DNA of 64,000 bases from Arthrobacter sp. SLBN-83 (GCF_006715285.1 NZ_VFMX01000001.1:2356001-2420000), one strand, 5' to 3'; positions 1-8,595 are shown, counted from the stretch's first letter. Made by a program: numbers and translations. The notes: generated from the sequence alone by a model not told the origin.

Positions 1-917
1 ACCAGGAGTTCGCGGATCTCGGCAGCATCGGTGGCCGTGAGGTCTTGGGCGAGCAGTTCCTTGATCCGGGCCCATTGGGGCTGCTCTGCCGCGTAGGAGA
101 TCAGGGCGGTGCGCTTGCCCTCGCGCAGGTCGCCCCAGCCTGTCTTGCCGGTCCTCGATTCGTCACCGAACGCGCCCACCAGGTCGTCGGCCACCTGGTA
201 TGCGGTGCCGATGATCCGGCCGAACTCGCCCAGGGCCTCCACCAGTTCCTGGTCTGCGCCGGCCAGGACCGCTCCGGCGCGCAGCGGGGTGTCAAACGAG
301 TAGACGGCGGTTTTCAGCTTGGACATCTCCAGGACCTGGTCCACGGTCTGCGGCATTGGGTCCAAAGGTGCCAGCACATCCAGGAGCTCGCCGGCTGCGG
401 AGGCCAGGACCGCGTCGTCCAGCAGGTCGCCCAGGCGCTGCCGCGTGGCCGCGTCCGCGTCGACTTCCGCCAGGAACCGGTAGGCGTTGGCCAGGGCCAG
501 GTCCCCGGCGATCACCGCGGCGGACGCGCCGGTGTGCTCCGCGCGCTCCGCGCTGGTGCCCTGGTCCGCGGCGAGACTGCGGTAGGCGCCGGCCAGGTTG
601 GGCACCCCGCGGCGGGTGAAGTCCTGGTCCACCACGTCGTCGTGGATGATCAGGGCGGTGTGCAGCAGCTCGTAGGACGCGGCCACGGTCGCTGCCGCCG
701 TCCTGTCGGTGCCGCCCAGCAGGGAGTAGGTGGTCATCACCAGCCGGGGACGGAACCGCTTGCCGCCCACCGTGCAGGCCTCGAGGTGTTCCCACAGGCC
801 GAGGTACTGCAGGTGCATGGCACCGGCCCTCACCTTGGCCCTGGAAAAGAAGGATTCCAAAACGTCATTGACCAGGCGGCCGTCATCGGTGTGCGCCAGC
901 GTGGTCCCCGTATCCAT
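1..917 (-). CDS. crtE: Geranylgeranyl/polyprenyl diphosphate synthase, C-terminus cut by window edge
   Basis: Isoprenyl chain elongation from IPP, probably supplying C20 diphosphate for carotenoids. About 305 residues are visible from an ATG at 917. Motifs seen are GGKRFRP near residue 51, the first Asp-rich motif DDVVD at residues 93-97 in the context LIIHDDVVDQDFTRRG, and a second Asp motif QVADDLVGAFGD near residue 232. These are the catalytic signatures of trans-prenyltransferases of the IdsA/CrtE type. The gene runs leftwards off the window, so the end is missing. It is divergent from idi with only 23 bp between the starts, which fits a shared isoprenoid locus. Product chain length cannot be read reliably here. 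Confidence 0.9.
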   Translation of the reverse strand, partial: MDTGTTLAHTDDGRLVNDVLESFFSRAKVRAGAMHLQYLGLWEHLEACTVGGKRFRPRLVMTTYSLLGGTDRTAAATVAASYELLHTALIIHDDVVDQDFTRRGVPNLAGAYRSLAADQGTSAERAEHTGASAAVIAGDLALANAYRFLAEVDADAATRQRLGDLLDDAVLASAAGELLDVLAPLDPMPQTVDQVLEMSKLKTAVYSFDTPLRAGAVLAGADQELVEALGEFGRIIGTAYQVADDLVGAFGDESRTGKTGWGDLREGKRTALISYAAEQPQWARIKELLAQDLTATDAAEIRELL

Positions 918-940
918 AGGTAAAGTAAACACGGGCACCC

Positions 941-1489
941 ATGGGAGGGCAATTGAAGGCGAATGCAGAGCAGGTGGTCCTGGCCGCCGATGACGGTACA
1001 CCGGTCGGCGTCGAGGACAAAGCCACCGTCCACTCTTCCTCCACACCCCTGCACCTGGCCTTCTCGGCCCACGTGTACGATTCCGACGGCCGCATCCTCC
1101 TCACCCGCCGCGCCCTGTCCAAGCTGACCTGGCCCGGCGTCTGGACCAATTCCTTCTGCGGACACCCCGCTCCGGGGGAGGAGCTTGAGGATGCCGTGCG
1201 GCGGCGGGGCGAGTATGAGCTCGGGCTCCGCCTGTCGGACATTGAACTGCGGGTTCCGGACTTCCGGTACCGGGCGGTGGATGCCTCCGGTGTGGTGGAG
1301 AACGAGATTTGCCCAGTCTTCACGGCGCGTGCCGCTTCACCCCTGGCTCCGCGGGCCGACGAGGTCATGGAGTGGCAGTGGACCGATCCGGCCCTGATCA
1401 CAGCCGCCGTGGCCGCGACGCCCTGGGCGTTCAGCCCGTGGCTGACCCTTCAGCTGCCGCTGCTCTACCCGGAGCGGTTCGGCGCGTAA
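941..1489 (+). CDS. idi: Isopentenyl-diphosphate delta-isomerase, type 1 (Nudix fold)
   Basis: Interconverts IPP and DMAPP, the starter for prenyl synthesis. The 182-residue protein has the active-site Cys in NSFCGHP and the catalytic Glu in VENEICPVF, plus the HLAFSAHVYDSDGRILLTRR strand typical of type 1 enzymes; length is as expected. The ATG at 941 has no ribosome binding site, while GGGAGG at 943-948 precedes an in-frame TTG at 953, so the true start may be four codons downstream. Divergent from the prenyl synthase at 1-917. Confidence 0.93.
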   Translation: MGGQLKANAEQVVLAADDGTPVGVEDKATVHSSSTPLHLAFSAHVYDSDGRILLTRRALSKLTWPGVWTNSFCGHPAPGEELEDAVRRRGEYELGLRLSDIELRVPDFRYRAVDASGVVENEICPVFTARAASPLAPRADEVMEWQWTDPALITAAVAATPWAFSPWLTLQLPLLYPERFGA

Positions 1490-1499
1490 TTTCCGTTAG

Positions 1500-2261
1500 T
1501 CACCGCTTGGATGACGGACGACGGCGGCGCTCCCGTCGGGCCTGCAGCGTCACCTTCCAGCGTTCCCACGGCGGGAGCTGGCGCCAGTGGATGCCCAGGG
1601 TGTGGAAGGCGCGCTTGAAGCGCAGTCGAGCGTCGGCACCGCCCGCCAAAGCCCGGGCCGAAATGCCGACCTTCAGCGAAGGATCGTAGGCCGTGCGGCG
1701 GGTGGGGTCGAGCGCAAAGCCGAGGTCGACGTCGTCGTGCACGCCTGTGTCCAGCCGGTTCACCCTGGTGCGGGCCTGTTCCCAGTCCTGGCGGCGGAAG
1801 GCGCAGTTGGAGCCGAAGGGCGGCCAATGCCCCATCGCCCCGGCCATGAGGACGAAGTAGGCCTGGATGTAGGCGATCCCGGCGAGCCGGCTGCGGATCC
1901 TGCCAGTGCCGTAGAAGACGCCGGGCCCGCTCAGCAGGGCCAGGTCCGGTTCCTGCTCGAAGCGCAGGTTGATGCGTTCCAGCCAGTCGGATGGCGGGAT
2001 GCTGTCTGCGTCGCAGCGGGCGATGACGTCTCCGCGGGCGGCATCGTAGCCAGCGGAAGCGGCGGCGGCGATGCCCGGCACGTGTTCGTGCAGGACTCTG
2101 GCGCCGTAGGTTTGGGCGATCTCAGCGGTGTTGTCGGTGGAGTTGTTGTCCACCACGATGATTTCCAGCGGAGCCATGGTCTGGGAGTGCAGGGCCTGGA
2201 GGCAGCGTTCCAGGAACGGGCCGTCATCCTTGCACGGGATGACCACGGAGAGGGGCGGCAT
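1500..2261 (-). CDS. Family 2 glycosyltransferase
   Basis: Inverting nucleotide-sugar glycosyltransferase with a GT-A fold. The 253-residue protein begins with the Rossmann strand PLSVVIPCKDDGPFLERCL, followed by IIVVDNNSTDNT and the metal-binding DAD at residues 84-86 in IARCDADSIPP. A conserved HDDVDLGFAL acidic motif follows near residue 185. No transmembrane segment is obvious, so it acts at the cytoplasmic face. Its place beside idi and crtE suggests it may glycosylate a carotenoid or other polyprenyl product, but that is inference. It ends 11 bp from idi, convergently. Confidence 0.85.
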   Translation of the reverse strand: MPPLSVVIPCKDDGPFLERCLQALHSQTMAPLEIIVVDNNSTDNTAEIAQTYGARVLHEHVPGIAAAASAGYDAARGDVIARCDADSIPPSDWLERINLRFEQEPDLALLSGPGVFYGTGRIRSRLAGIAYIQAYFVLMAGAMGHWPPFGSNCAFRRQDWEQARTRVNRLDTGVHDDVDLGFALDPTRRTAYDPSLKVGISARALAGGADARLRFKRAFHTLGIHWRQLPPWERWKVTLQARRERRRRPSSKR

Positions 2262-2305
2262 CCCCCGATGCTAGCCTGCTTCGTTGTCCCGGGAGCTGGT
2301 TGCCA

Positions 2306-2429
2306 TTTTCGACGCGCAGGTTCCTCCGCGACAGGGTTCTCCATTTTCGAGGCGCACATTCCTTGCCGCACCCCAAATTTGGGCCGCGATAATGGATATG
2401 CGAGTCGCCATGTCATGTGCGCGTCGAAA
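2306..2429 (+). repeat. Intergenic TIR-bounded repeat, copy A (one 38-bp unit plus 86-bp end module)
   Basis: One 38-bp unit starts at 2306 with TTTTCGACGCGCA and is followed from 2344 by an 86-bp module that ends TGCGCGTCGAAA at 2429. The outer ends are inverted repeats of 12 bp. The module has an internal dyad CCCCAAATTTGGGG-like core at 2371-2384. The element lies between the glycosyltransferase and the lipid kinase, just upstream of the kinase promoter region. Same architecture as copies B and C. Confidence 0.8.
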
Positions 2430-2461
2430 TCTCCCCGATCCGTCCACCTAGGATGGTCCCC

Positions 2462-3394
2462 ATGAAGGCTGCCCGAGACGCGGACTCCGTTGCGCTGGTG
2501 ATCAATGCCGGCGCACGTCTTGCCGCGGCGGGGTCGGAGCCCGTGGTCGACAAGCTGCAGAAGGCCGGCCTGCCGATTTCCGCCGTCCACCTTGTCCGGT
2601 CCGGCGCCGACCTGGCTTCCACACTCGGCAGGGTTGCCGCCGACGGACATGACCTGGTGGTTGTCGGTGGCGGCGACGGCACCGTGTCCTTCGCCGCCGG
2701 CTTTTTCGCTGGGACCGGCACCGTGCTCGGCGTCCTTCCGCTGGGGACGGCCAACGATCTTGCCCGCACGCTGGACATTCCCGCCAACCTTGACGCGGCG
2801 TGCGTTGCGCTCGCCGAGGGGAAAGTGGTGGACATCGATCTTGGCCGGGCCAACGGTCAGCCCTTCCTCAACGTGGCCTCCGTCGGCCTGTCCGTGGGGG
2901 TGACCGAGAGCCTGAGCCCGCGGCTGAAGCGGCGGCTGGGGCCCTTGGCTTACGGCGTTGCCGCGATCCGTGCGTATGCCCGGCACAAGCACTTCCGCGC
3001 CCGGCTCGAATTCCCGGAGGGTGACCACGAACCGCTGGAACTGGAGAACATGCTGCAGGTGGCGGTGGGCAACGGCCGGCATTACGGGGGCGGCAACGCG
3101 GTATCGCCCACTGCTGGAATCGACGACCACACCCTGGACATCTACGCCATCCCGGGTGCGCCTCTGCGTGAGCATGTGCGGATCGCCCGGCTGCTCAAGG
3201 ACGGCAGCTTCGTAGAGCGCGACGGCGTGTACCACCTGACCACACAGCGCGTCCGGCTGGTGACAGAGCCGCCAATACCGGTCAACCTCGACGGCGAGAT
3301 CGCCACGGCCACCCCCGTGGACTTCACCATCGACCGCAACGCCGTGCACGTGGTGGTGCCGCAAAACAGCACCGCGGCGCGACTCGACGGGTAG
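2462..3394 (+). CDS. Diacylglycerol kinase/YegS-family lipid kinase
   Basis: Predicted ATP-dependent phosphorylation of a lipid hydroxyl such as diacylglycerol. The 310-residue protein carries the family signature GGGDGT at residues 69-74 within DLVVVGGGDGTVSFAAGF, then LPLGTANDLARTL, and a C-terminal beta-sandwich that includes VNLDGE, typical of DAGK/sphingosine kinase-like proteins. The ATG at 2462 was chosen because a longer upstream reading lies inside repeat copy A. A second repeat array follows the stop codon. Confidence 0.9.
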   Translation: MKAARDADSVALVINAGARLAAAGSEPVVDKLQKAGLPISAVHLVRSGADLASTLGRVAADGHDLVVVGGGDGTVSFAAGFFAGTGTVLGVLPLGTANDLARTLDIPANLDAACVALAEGKVVDIDLGRANGQPFLNVASVGLSVGVTESLSPRLKRRLGPLAYGVAAIRAYARHKHFRARLEFPEGDHEPLELENMLQVAVGNGRHYGGGNAVSPTAGIDDHTLDIYAIPGAPLREHVRIARLLKDGSFVERDGVYHLTTQRVRLVTEPPIPVNLDGEIATATPVDFTIDRNAVHVVVPQNSTAARLDG

Positions 3395-3420
3395 GGGACC
3401 TCCCGCGGCCGCGCTTCCCA

Positions 3421-3620
3421 TTCTCGAGGCGCAAGTCTGTTCGTGACACGGTTCCCCGTTTTCGAGGCGCAAGTCCGTCCGCGATAGGGTTCCCCGTTTT
3501 CGAGGCGCAAGTCCGTCCGCGACAGGGTTCCCCGTTTTCGCGGCGCAGATTCCTTTTCGCACCCCAAATCTGGGCCGCGAAAAGGAATTTGCGAATCGAC
3601 ATCTTATTTGCGCGTCGAAA
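3421..3620 (+). repeat. Intergenic repeat, copy B: three 38-bp tandem units plus 86-bp palindromic end module
   Basis: Tandem 38-bp units begin at 3421, 3459 and 3497, each starting TTTTCGAGGCGCAAG (first copy TTCTCGAGG) and ending GGTTCCCCG. An 86-bp module follows at 3535-3620; it starts TTTTCGCGGCGCA and ends TTGCGCGTCGAAA. Inside the module, arms at 3548-3561 and 3577-3590 form a 14-bp stem with one mismatch. Because 38 is not a multiple of three, all three frames yield repeated peptide fragments that look like genes but are not. Confidence 0.88.
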
Positions 3621-3991
3621 AACCGAGGTGGGGGGCGCACTTCGATGTGTGCCGCCGTCGTACTTCTTGGACGGATGTGGGGGCCGACGGCTTTTTTCGG
3701 ATCGACGCTGACCCGTTGCCTCCGCCGTCGGCCCCTGGCCTGTGTGGAATGGGGGAGTGGTTGCCTGGCGGCGCCGCTTCTTAGCGCCGCCAGGCTCTGA
3801 GACCATCGGTTTTATCCGATGCAGGCGCGGGTTGACTGGGCCCCAGTACCCAGGTGCATCAAGGTTGCTTCCCCGTCCTTCACGCATCACTTTGGAGGGA
3901 GGACCTCAAGGACCTGCAGGGATTCAATCAAGATTGCATCAAGGTCGGCGAAATTTCGTGCCGGGAGACGTTGAAGGCGTCCGCAAAGCGC
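3621..3991. other. Intergenic stretch after repeat copy B; no gene seen
   Basis: No credible coding sequence. It holds the recurrent motif GCCGCCGTCGTAC at 3651-3663 and a GC-rich hairpin with 12-bp arms GCCTGGCGGCGC (3763-3774) and its complement (3784-3795). The hairpin has no T tract, so it is not a clear terminator. Short repeats of TGCATCAAGGT occur near 3852 and 3935. Confidence 0.6.
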
Positions 3992-4038
3992 GGAAGCGCT
4001 GCAGGTCTGGCAAGGGACCTGCAGCGCTTCCGTTGTTT
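3992..4038. terminator. Strong hairpin terminator, probably for the amidase operon
   Basis: Perfect 16-bp arms GGAAGCGCTGCAGGTC (3992-4007) and its complement (4016-4031) with an 8-base loop. It lies 20 bp beyond the stop of the leftward amidase gene. The tail is T-rich on the plus strand (GTTGTTTAA) and weaker on the minus strand, so it may act in both directions. Confidence 0.7.
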
Positions 4039-4050
4039 AATGCTGATTTT

Positions 4051-5058
4051 CTACCGCGAGGAGTAGTCCTCAGCTGTCTTCCGCAGGCGGCTGTGGGCGC
4101 CGCCGTAGGCCTGGGCGCCCTGCAGCGTCCACTTGGGCAGCTTGGCAACCATCGTGTAGTTCGGATCGCAGACGTTGGCCGCGGGGGAGAGGCCCATCTG
4201 GCTGACCAGCTGGTACGAGTCCAGCATGTCCATGCCGGTCAGGTCCGAGGTCCAGGCGATGAGGTCCTTCTGGCTGATCCGGTACGCATCTTCCAACGGC
4301 CGGGTGGAACCGGTGCTCATGATGTAATCATCGTTCTCCAGGCGGGGCCAGGCTGCGGCGCCCTCCTTGATGAGGTCCACCGCGATCACCGAGTTCATTG
4401 CCGACTCCAGGCCGGTGCCGCAGACTTCGCCCTCGCCCTGGCGGGCGTGGCCGTCACCCAGGGAGAGCATGGCCCCGGCCACATTTACCGGCAGGTACAG
4501 CGTGGTCCCGGTGCGGGCTTCCGGGGTGTCCATGTTTCCGCCGTGCGTGGACGGCGTCATGACCAGCCGTACCTCGCCGCCGGCCGGAGCCACACCCACG
4601 GTGCCGTGCATCGGGTCCAGCGGCAGCTGCAGCCGGTAGTCCGAGTTCCGCGCTTTGAAGGAGGCCGTCCAGCTTTCCAGGTCGATGTCGTAGAACCAGA
4701 CGCGTTCCTCCAGCGACTCATTGAGCATGGCCGTCTCGCGCGTTCCGGTCAGGGCGCCGAACTGCGGCAGCACGCAGGACACCGCGTACTTCCTGGCCGG
4801 CACGATGGACACGAAATGGACGGCAAGCATGTCGCCGGGTTCCGCGCCTTCCACCTGGATGGGCCCCGAGACGGGGTTCATCTCGTTGAAGGGCACCACC
4901 TCGCTGGGCAGCCGGTCCGGGGAGGTGACCCGGCCGCCGAAGCAGTCTTCGGTGCTAACCTCCACAATATCGCCGGGCTTGATGCTGATCATCGGCTCCC
5001 GGCCGCCGAACACGTAAGAGTATTCGCCTGGCTGGGGCGCGAGCTTGTGGACAACCAT
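4051..5058 (-). CDS. Acetamidase/formamidase family amidohydrolase
   Basis: Hydrolyses a small amide to an acid and ammonia. The 335-residue protein is full length for the FmdA/AmdA family and shows GDIVEVSTEDCFGG near the N-terminus, NPVSGPIQVEGAEPGD, HGTVGVAP, STHGGNMDT, and the GDGHARQGEGEVCGTG segment, all hallmarks of the family. No signal peptide, so cytoplasmic. It starts 3 bp after the stop of the permease at 5061-6491, so the two form an operon under a glycine riboswitch. That control hints that the substrate or product is glycine-related, for example glycinamide, but the substrate cannot be read from sequence. Confidence 0.9.
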   Translation of the reverse strand: MVVHKLAPQPGEYSYVFGGREPMISIKPGDIVEVSTEDCFGGRVTSPDRLPSEVVPFNEMNPVSGPIQVEGAEPGDMLAVHFVSIVPARKYAVSCVLPQFGALTGTRETAMLNESLEERVWFYDIDLESWTASFKARNSDYRLQLPLDPMHGTVGVAPAGGEVRLVMTPSTHGGNMDTPEARTGTTLYLPVNVAGAMLSLGDGHARQGEGEVCGTGLESAMNSVIAVDLIKEGAAAWPRLENDDYIMSTGSTRPLEDAYRISQKDLIAWTSDLTGMDMLDSYQLVSQMGLSPAANVCDPNYTMVAKLPKWTLQGAQAYGGAHSRLRKTAEDYSSR

Positions 5059-5060
5059 CT

Positions 5061-6491
5061 TTACTGAACCTCCGCTGCTTCAGGTTCCCCTGCCGCCGTC
5101 GTAATTGGTACTTCCTTCTTACCCATGCGCCCGGTCTTGTACAGGACGACCGCGACGACGACGCCCACCACCAGCCATACGAGGCCAAGCAGCTGGGCGC
5201 CGGTGCGGGCGTTGTAAATCACCGAGGCCAGGATCAGTGCCCCGGCAAGCGGGAACACCAGGTGGACGAACCAGCGGCGGGACTTCAGCTTGAAGACGAA
5301 CCACCAGATCACCGCGATGTTCAGGACCAGGAAGGCCGTGAGTGCACCGAAGTTGACCAGCGCCGAGATTGCCACCAGCCCGTCGGGCAGGATGGTCAGG
5401 TAGATGCCCAGCACCAGCGAGATGACCGCGACGACGAAGGTCGCGTTCACGGGGACCTGGTGCTTGGCGCTGATCTTGCTCAGGAAGCGGGGCAGCTGCC
5501 GGTCGCGGGCCATCGCGAACAGGAGGCGGGACGTGGCGGCCTGGGCCACCAGTGCGTTGGCGAAGCCCCAGGCGACGGCGGTTGCTGCCGCGGTGAGCAC
5601 GAACATGAAGGGGCCGCCGGCGTTGGCTGCCGCGTCATAAAAGGCGGTGCCTGCGGGGTCGCCGTTTTCGAGGATTGATGCCGGGTCTTCGACCAGCATG
5701 GAGGCAACCCAGGTCTGGACCACGAACAGCACGCCCACCATTGCAAGCGCGGCGATCATGGACCGGCCCAGGGACTTGCTGCTGCCGCTGTTCTCCTCCG
5801 CGAGGGTGGAGATGCCGTCGAAGCCGAGGAACGACAGCACTGCGATGGACGCCGCCCCGAAGAGCAGCGGGAGCGAGAACGTGCTGGAGTTGAAGAACGC
5901 GTCAAAGCTGAAGCCGCGGCCCTTGCCCTGGGCGAGCGCCACGAGGCCCACCACCAGGAAGATGGCCAGGACCACGAGCTCCAGGATCAGCATGATCTTG
6001 TTGACCTTGGCCGTGAACTGGATGCCCATGTAGTTGATCACGGTGTTCAGGACGACGAAGGCCACCAGCCAGATCCAGACCGGCACGCCGGGGACGATGC
6101 CGTTCATGGCGATGGCTGCGGCTAAGTACAGCAGGCAGGGGATGAGGAGGTAGTCCAGCAGGATCATCCAGCCGGCCACGAAGCCCACCGGCCGTCCGAT
6201 GCCGCGGCCCACATAGGTGTAGACGGAGCCCGACATTGGGAACGCCTGCGCCATCTGGGCATAGGAGTTGGCTGAGAACATCATGGCGAAGAGCGCCACG
6301 ATATAGGCGAGCGGCGCCATGCCGCCCGAGTCGTGGAAGACGCCGCCGAAAATGGCGAACGGGGCGATGGGGACCATGAAGATCAAGCCGTAGATCATCA
6401 GGTCGCTGAAGGTGAGTGTCCTTTTCAGTTCCTGGGTGTACCCGAACTGTTCAATGCCGGGCGATTCCGTCCCGGCAGGTGTGGTGGACAT
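5061..6491 (-). CDS. APC-superfamily amino acid/amine permease
   Basis: Twelve-helix importer in the cytoplasmic membrane. The 476-residue protein begins with a short cytoplasmic tail and the first helix LTFSDLMIYGLIFMVPIAPFAIFG, with the motif GGMAPLAYIVALFAMMFSANSYAQ in helix 2 as in APC-family carriers, and a FLGFDGISTLAEE segment in helix 6 that is shared with amino acid and amine permeases. It is the first gene of the amidase operon. Its start codon lies behind a hairpin that can pair with the Shine-Dalgarno sequence, downstream of two glycine aptamers. Confidence 0.9.
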   Translation of the reverse strand: MSTTPAGTESPGIEQFGYTQELKRTLTFSDLMIYGLIFMVPIAPFAIFGGVFHDSGGMAPLAYIVALFAMMFSANSYAQMAQAFPMSGSVYTYVGRGIGRPVGFVAGWMILLDYLLIPCLLYLAAAIAMNGIVPGVPVWIWLVAFVVLNTVINYMGIQFTAKVNKIMLILELVVLAIFLVVGLVALAQGKGRGFSFDAFFNSSTFSLPLLFGAASIAVLSFLGFDGISTLAEENSGSSKSLGRSMIAALAMVGVLFVVQTWVASMLVEDPASILENGDPAGTAFYDAAANAGGPFMFVLTAAATAVAWGFANALVAQAATSRLLFAMARDRQLPRFLSKISAKHQVPVNATFVVAVISLVLGIYLTILPDGLVAISALVNFGALTAFLVLNIAVIWWFVFKLKSRRWFVHLVFPLAGALILASVIYNARTGAQLLGLVWLVVGVVVAVVLYKTGRMGKKEVPITTAAGEPEAAEVQ

Positions 6492-6498
6492 AGAAAAT

Positions 6499-6513
6499 CT
6501 CCAAGGGGTGGAG
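6499..6513 (-). promoter_or_regulatory. Shine-Dalgarno-sequestering hairpin of the permease
   Basis: On the minus strand CTCCA pairs with TGGAG, with a five-base loop; TGGAG contains the GGAG ribosome binding site located about 8 bp before the permease ATG at 6491. It could be the expression platform of the upstream riboswitch, giving control of translation start. Confidence 0.45.
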
Positions 6514-6550
6514 GGCGCGGGGGCGCCGGAATATGTTGAAGTTCCTCCCC

Positions 6551-6738
6551 GCTCTGTTTTTGGGCCTGAGAGATTCCCGGAAGTGTGGGTTCCGGTTGCA
6601 CCGTCGGCGAGCCTCCGGCTGGGGGCCGGACTCTTTCCAGAGTTGCCTAACCATGGCGGTGTGGGGCCTGAGAGATTCCTGGGGAGGATTTGCTCCTACG
6701 GCGCTCCCGGCTCAGAAGGTCCGGGTAGCTCTCCCGCC
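6551..6738 (-). promoter_or_regulatory. Tandem glycine riboswitch (two gcvT-type aptamers)
   Basis: Read on the minus strand, two successive units end in the invariant glycine-aptamer segment AATCTCTCAGGC: the first at about 6663-6738, opening GGCGGGAGAGCTACC with the AGGAGCAAATCCTCC stem, the second at about 6551-6637, opening GGAAAGAGTCCGG with ACGGTGCAACCGG, and closing AAAAACAGAGCGG. This is the tandem architecture of the gcvT RNA class. It precedes the permease-amidase operon and not a glycine cleavage operon. Confidence 0.88.
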
Positions 6739-6876
6739 ATGCGTCAAGGGCGGTATTCGGTTGTGACGTGCATAACACATCCTATAGGAAAAGGTAAGGC
6801 AACATACCTTTTTTCGGGGGATGAAGCGGTGGGCATCGAGGGAATCAGGTCGCGCTCAGAAAATCTCACCAAGTTC

Positions 6877-7042
6877 GGGCAGCAGCAGTAGGCCTTCCTC
6901 GACTCGCTTCCCCATCTTCGAGGCGTACGGTCCTTTTCGCACCCCGGATTTGGGCCGCGAAAAGGAATTTGCGCAGCGGAACCGCATGTGCGCATCGAAA
7001 GCCGAGGTGCGGGCCGGCACCTGGCGCGCGCCGCCGTCGTAC
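6877..7042 (+). repeat. Intergenic repeat, copy C (86-bp module at 6915-7000) with flanking motif
   Basis: The 86-bp module at 6915-7000 matches the end module of copies A and B in length and layout: TCTTCGAGGCG start, CCTTTTCGC / GCGAAAAGG inner stem, TGCGCATCGAAA end. A degenerate 38-bp unit seems to precede it at 6877-6914. After the module, GCCGAGG and then GCCGCCGTCGTAC (7030-7042) follow, as after copy B, so the flank belongs to the mobile or amplified unit too. Confidence 0.72.
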
Positions 7043-7172
7043 TTTTGTCCTGCCCGCGCCCAAGGAATCTGGTGCCCTTTGCTCCGCAGCGATGAATAAT
7101 ACGGAGTGCTGGGAACAGCGGAAGGGCAGCGGCTGCGGCCGGCTGCTACGACGGCGGCCGAAGGAACGGGAC

Positions 7173-8573
7173 ATGACGAGGTCACACCGGAGCGTACGGC
7201 ATCAGCCCGAAACGAGCGTGGAGCTGAACCCGCTGTTCAGCCGGCCCGGGGAGGCCACCATCTTTCCTCGCTTCACCATCCCGGACGGGGAGTCCCTGCC
7301 GGCCACCGCCTACCAGGTGGTCCACGACGAGGTGATGCTGGACGGCAACTCCCGCCTGAACCTGGCCACGTTCGTTGGGACGTGGATGGAAAAGGAAGCC
7401 TCCCAGCTGTACGCGGAAACGTTCGACAAGAACATGATCGACAAGGACGAATACCCGCAGACAGCGCTGATCGAGACCCGGTGCTGGCGGATGCTTGCGG
7501 ACCTGTGGAATGCTCCGGATCCTGCCGCGGCCATCGGCACCTCCACTGTCGGGTCCTCCGAAGCGTGCATGCTTGGCGGCCTGGCCCTCAAACGCCGGTG
7601 GCAGCACCGGCGTCGTGCGGCCGGCAAGCCCACGGACTCACCCAACCTTGTCCTCAGCTCCGCCGTGCAGGTGTGCTGGGAAAAGTTCTGCAACTACTGG
7701 GACGTGGAAGCCCGCTACGTGCCCGTTTCCGCCGAACACCCCACGCTGGACGGCCATGACCTGGAACGGTATGTGGATGAGAACACCATTGGCGTGGTGG
7801 CCATCATGGGCGTCACCTACACCGGCGCCTACGAACCTGTGGAGCTGATCTCCGCCGCACTTGACCGCATCCAGGCGGACACCGGCCTGGACGTCCCCAT
7901 CCACGTGGACGGCGCGTCCGGGGCCATGGTGGCGCCGTTCCTGAATCCGGAGCTGGTGTGGGATTTCCGGCTCCCCAGGGTGGCCTCCATCAACACGTCG
8001 GGCCACAAGTACGGGCTGGTGTATCCGGGCCTGGGCTGGGTGGTGTGGCGGGACAAAGATGCCCTGCCCGAGGACCTGGTGTTCCACGTCAGCTACCTTG
8101 GCGGGGACATGCCCACCTTCGCCCTGAACTTCTCCCGGCCCGGCGCGCAGGTTCTGCTGCAGTACTATCTCTTCCTCCGGCTGGGCTTCGCCGGCTACAA
8201 GTCCGTGCAGGCAAGTTCGCGCGAGGTTGCCCTGTACCTCTCGCACGAAATCGGGGCCATGGACGCCTTCACCCTGTGGAGCGACGGGGCCGATATCCCG
8301 GTCTTCGCCTGGCAACTCGCGGACGGCCATACCAAGAACTGGAACCTGCACCACCTCTCCGAACGCCTCCGCATGAACGGGTGGCTGGTCCCGGCCTACC
8401 CGCTGCCGGAAGGGCTCGCCGACATCACGGTGCAGCGGATCGTGGTCCGCAACGGATTCACCCGCGACCTGGCCGCCAGCTTCCTGACCGACTTCAAGAA
8501 GGAAGTGGCCTACCTGGATTCCCTGACGGCGCCCATGCCCGACGGGCAACAGAAAGAAGCGTTCCACCACTAA
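7173..8573 (+). CDS. gadB: Glutamate decarboxylase (PLP-dependent)
   Basis: Converts glutamate to GABA with proton use, as in acid resistance. From the ATG at 7173 the protein is 466 residues, the same length as the E. coli enzyme. The PLP-binding lysine is K279 in INTSGHKYGLVYPGLGW, with HVDGASG at 244-250 and STVGSSEA near 124. Longer upstream reading runs into repeat copy C, and AAGGA lies before the chosen ATG. A glutamine amidotransferase follows after 22 bp, which suggests that glutamine deamidation may feed the decarboxylase. No transporter (GadC) is adjacent. Confidence 0.95.
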   Translation: MTRSHRSVRHQPETSVELNPLFSRPGEATIFPRFTIPDGESLPATAYQVVHDEVMLDGNSRLNLATFVGTWMEKEASQLYAETFDKNMIDKDEYPQTALIETRCWRMLADLWNAPDPAAAIGTSTVGSSEACMLGGLALKRRWQHRRRAAGKPTDSPNLVLSSAVQVCWEKFCNYWDVEARYVPVSAEHPTLDGHDLERYVDENTIGVVAIMGVTYTGAYEPVELISAALDRIQADTGLDVPIHVDGASGAMVAPFLNPELVWDFRLPRVASINTSGHKYGLVYPGLGWVVWRDKDALPEDLVFHVSYLGGDMPTFALNFSRPGAQVLLQYYLFLRLGFAGYKSVQASSREVALYLSHEIGAMDAFTLWSDGADIPVFAWQLADGHTKNWNLHHLSERLRMNGWLVPAYPLPEGLADITVQRIVVRNGFTRDLAASFLTDFKKEVAYLDSLTAPMPDGQQKEAFHH

Positions 8574-8595
8574 CGCGCTTTGTAAGGAGTGCCAC

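Noticed and set aside
3421-3534. Possible CRISPR array (three 38-bp repeats)
   Set aside because: Repeats are contiguous with no spacers and there are no cas genes.
1931-3640. 569-residue minus-strand ORF
   Set aside because: Antisense to the lipid kinase and the glycosyltransferase and crosses two repeat arrays; low-complexity composition.
3142-3890. Overlapping minus-strand ORFs with repeated RLENGEP, CASKTGNP and APRKRGT peptides
   Set aside because: They are translations of the 38-bp tandem repeat read in three frames (38 is not a multiple of three), with no start signals or conserved domain.
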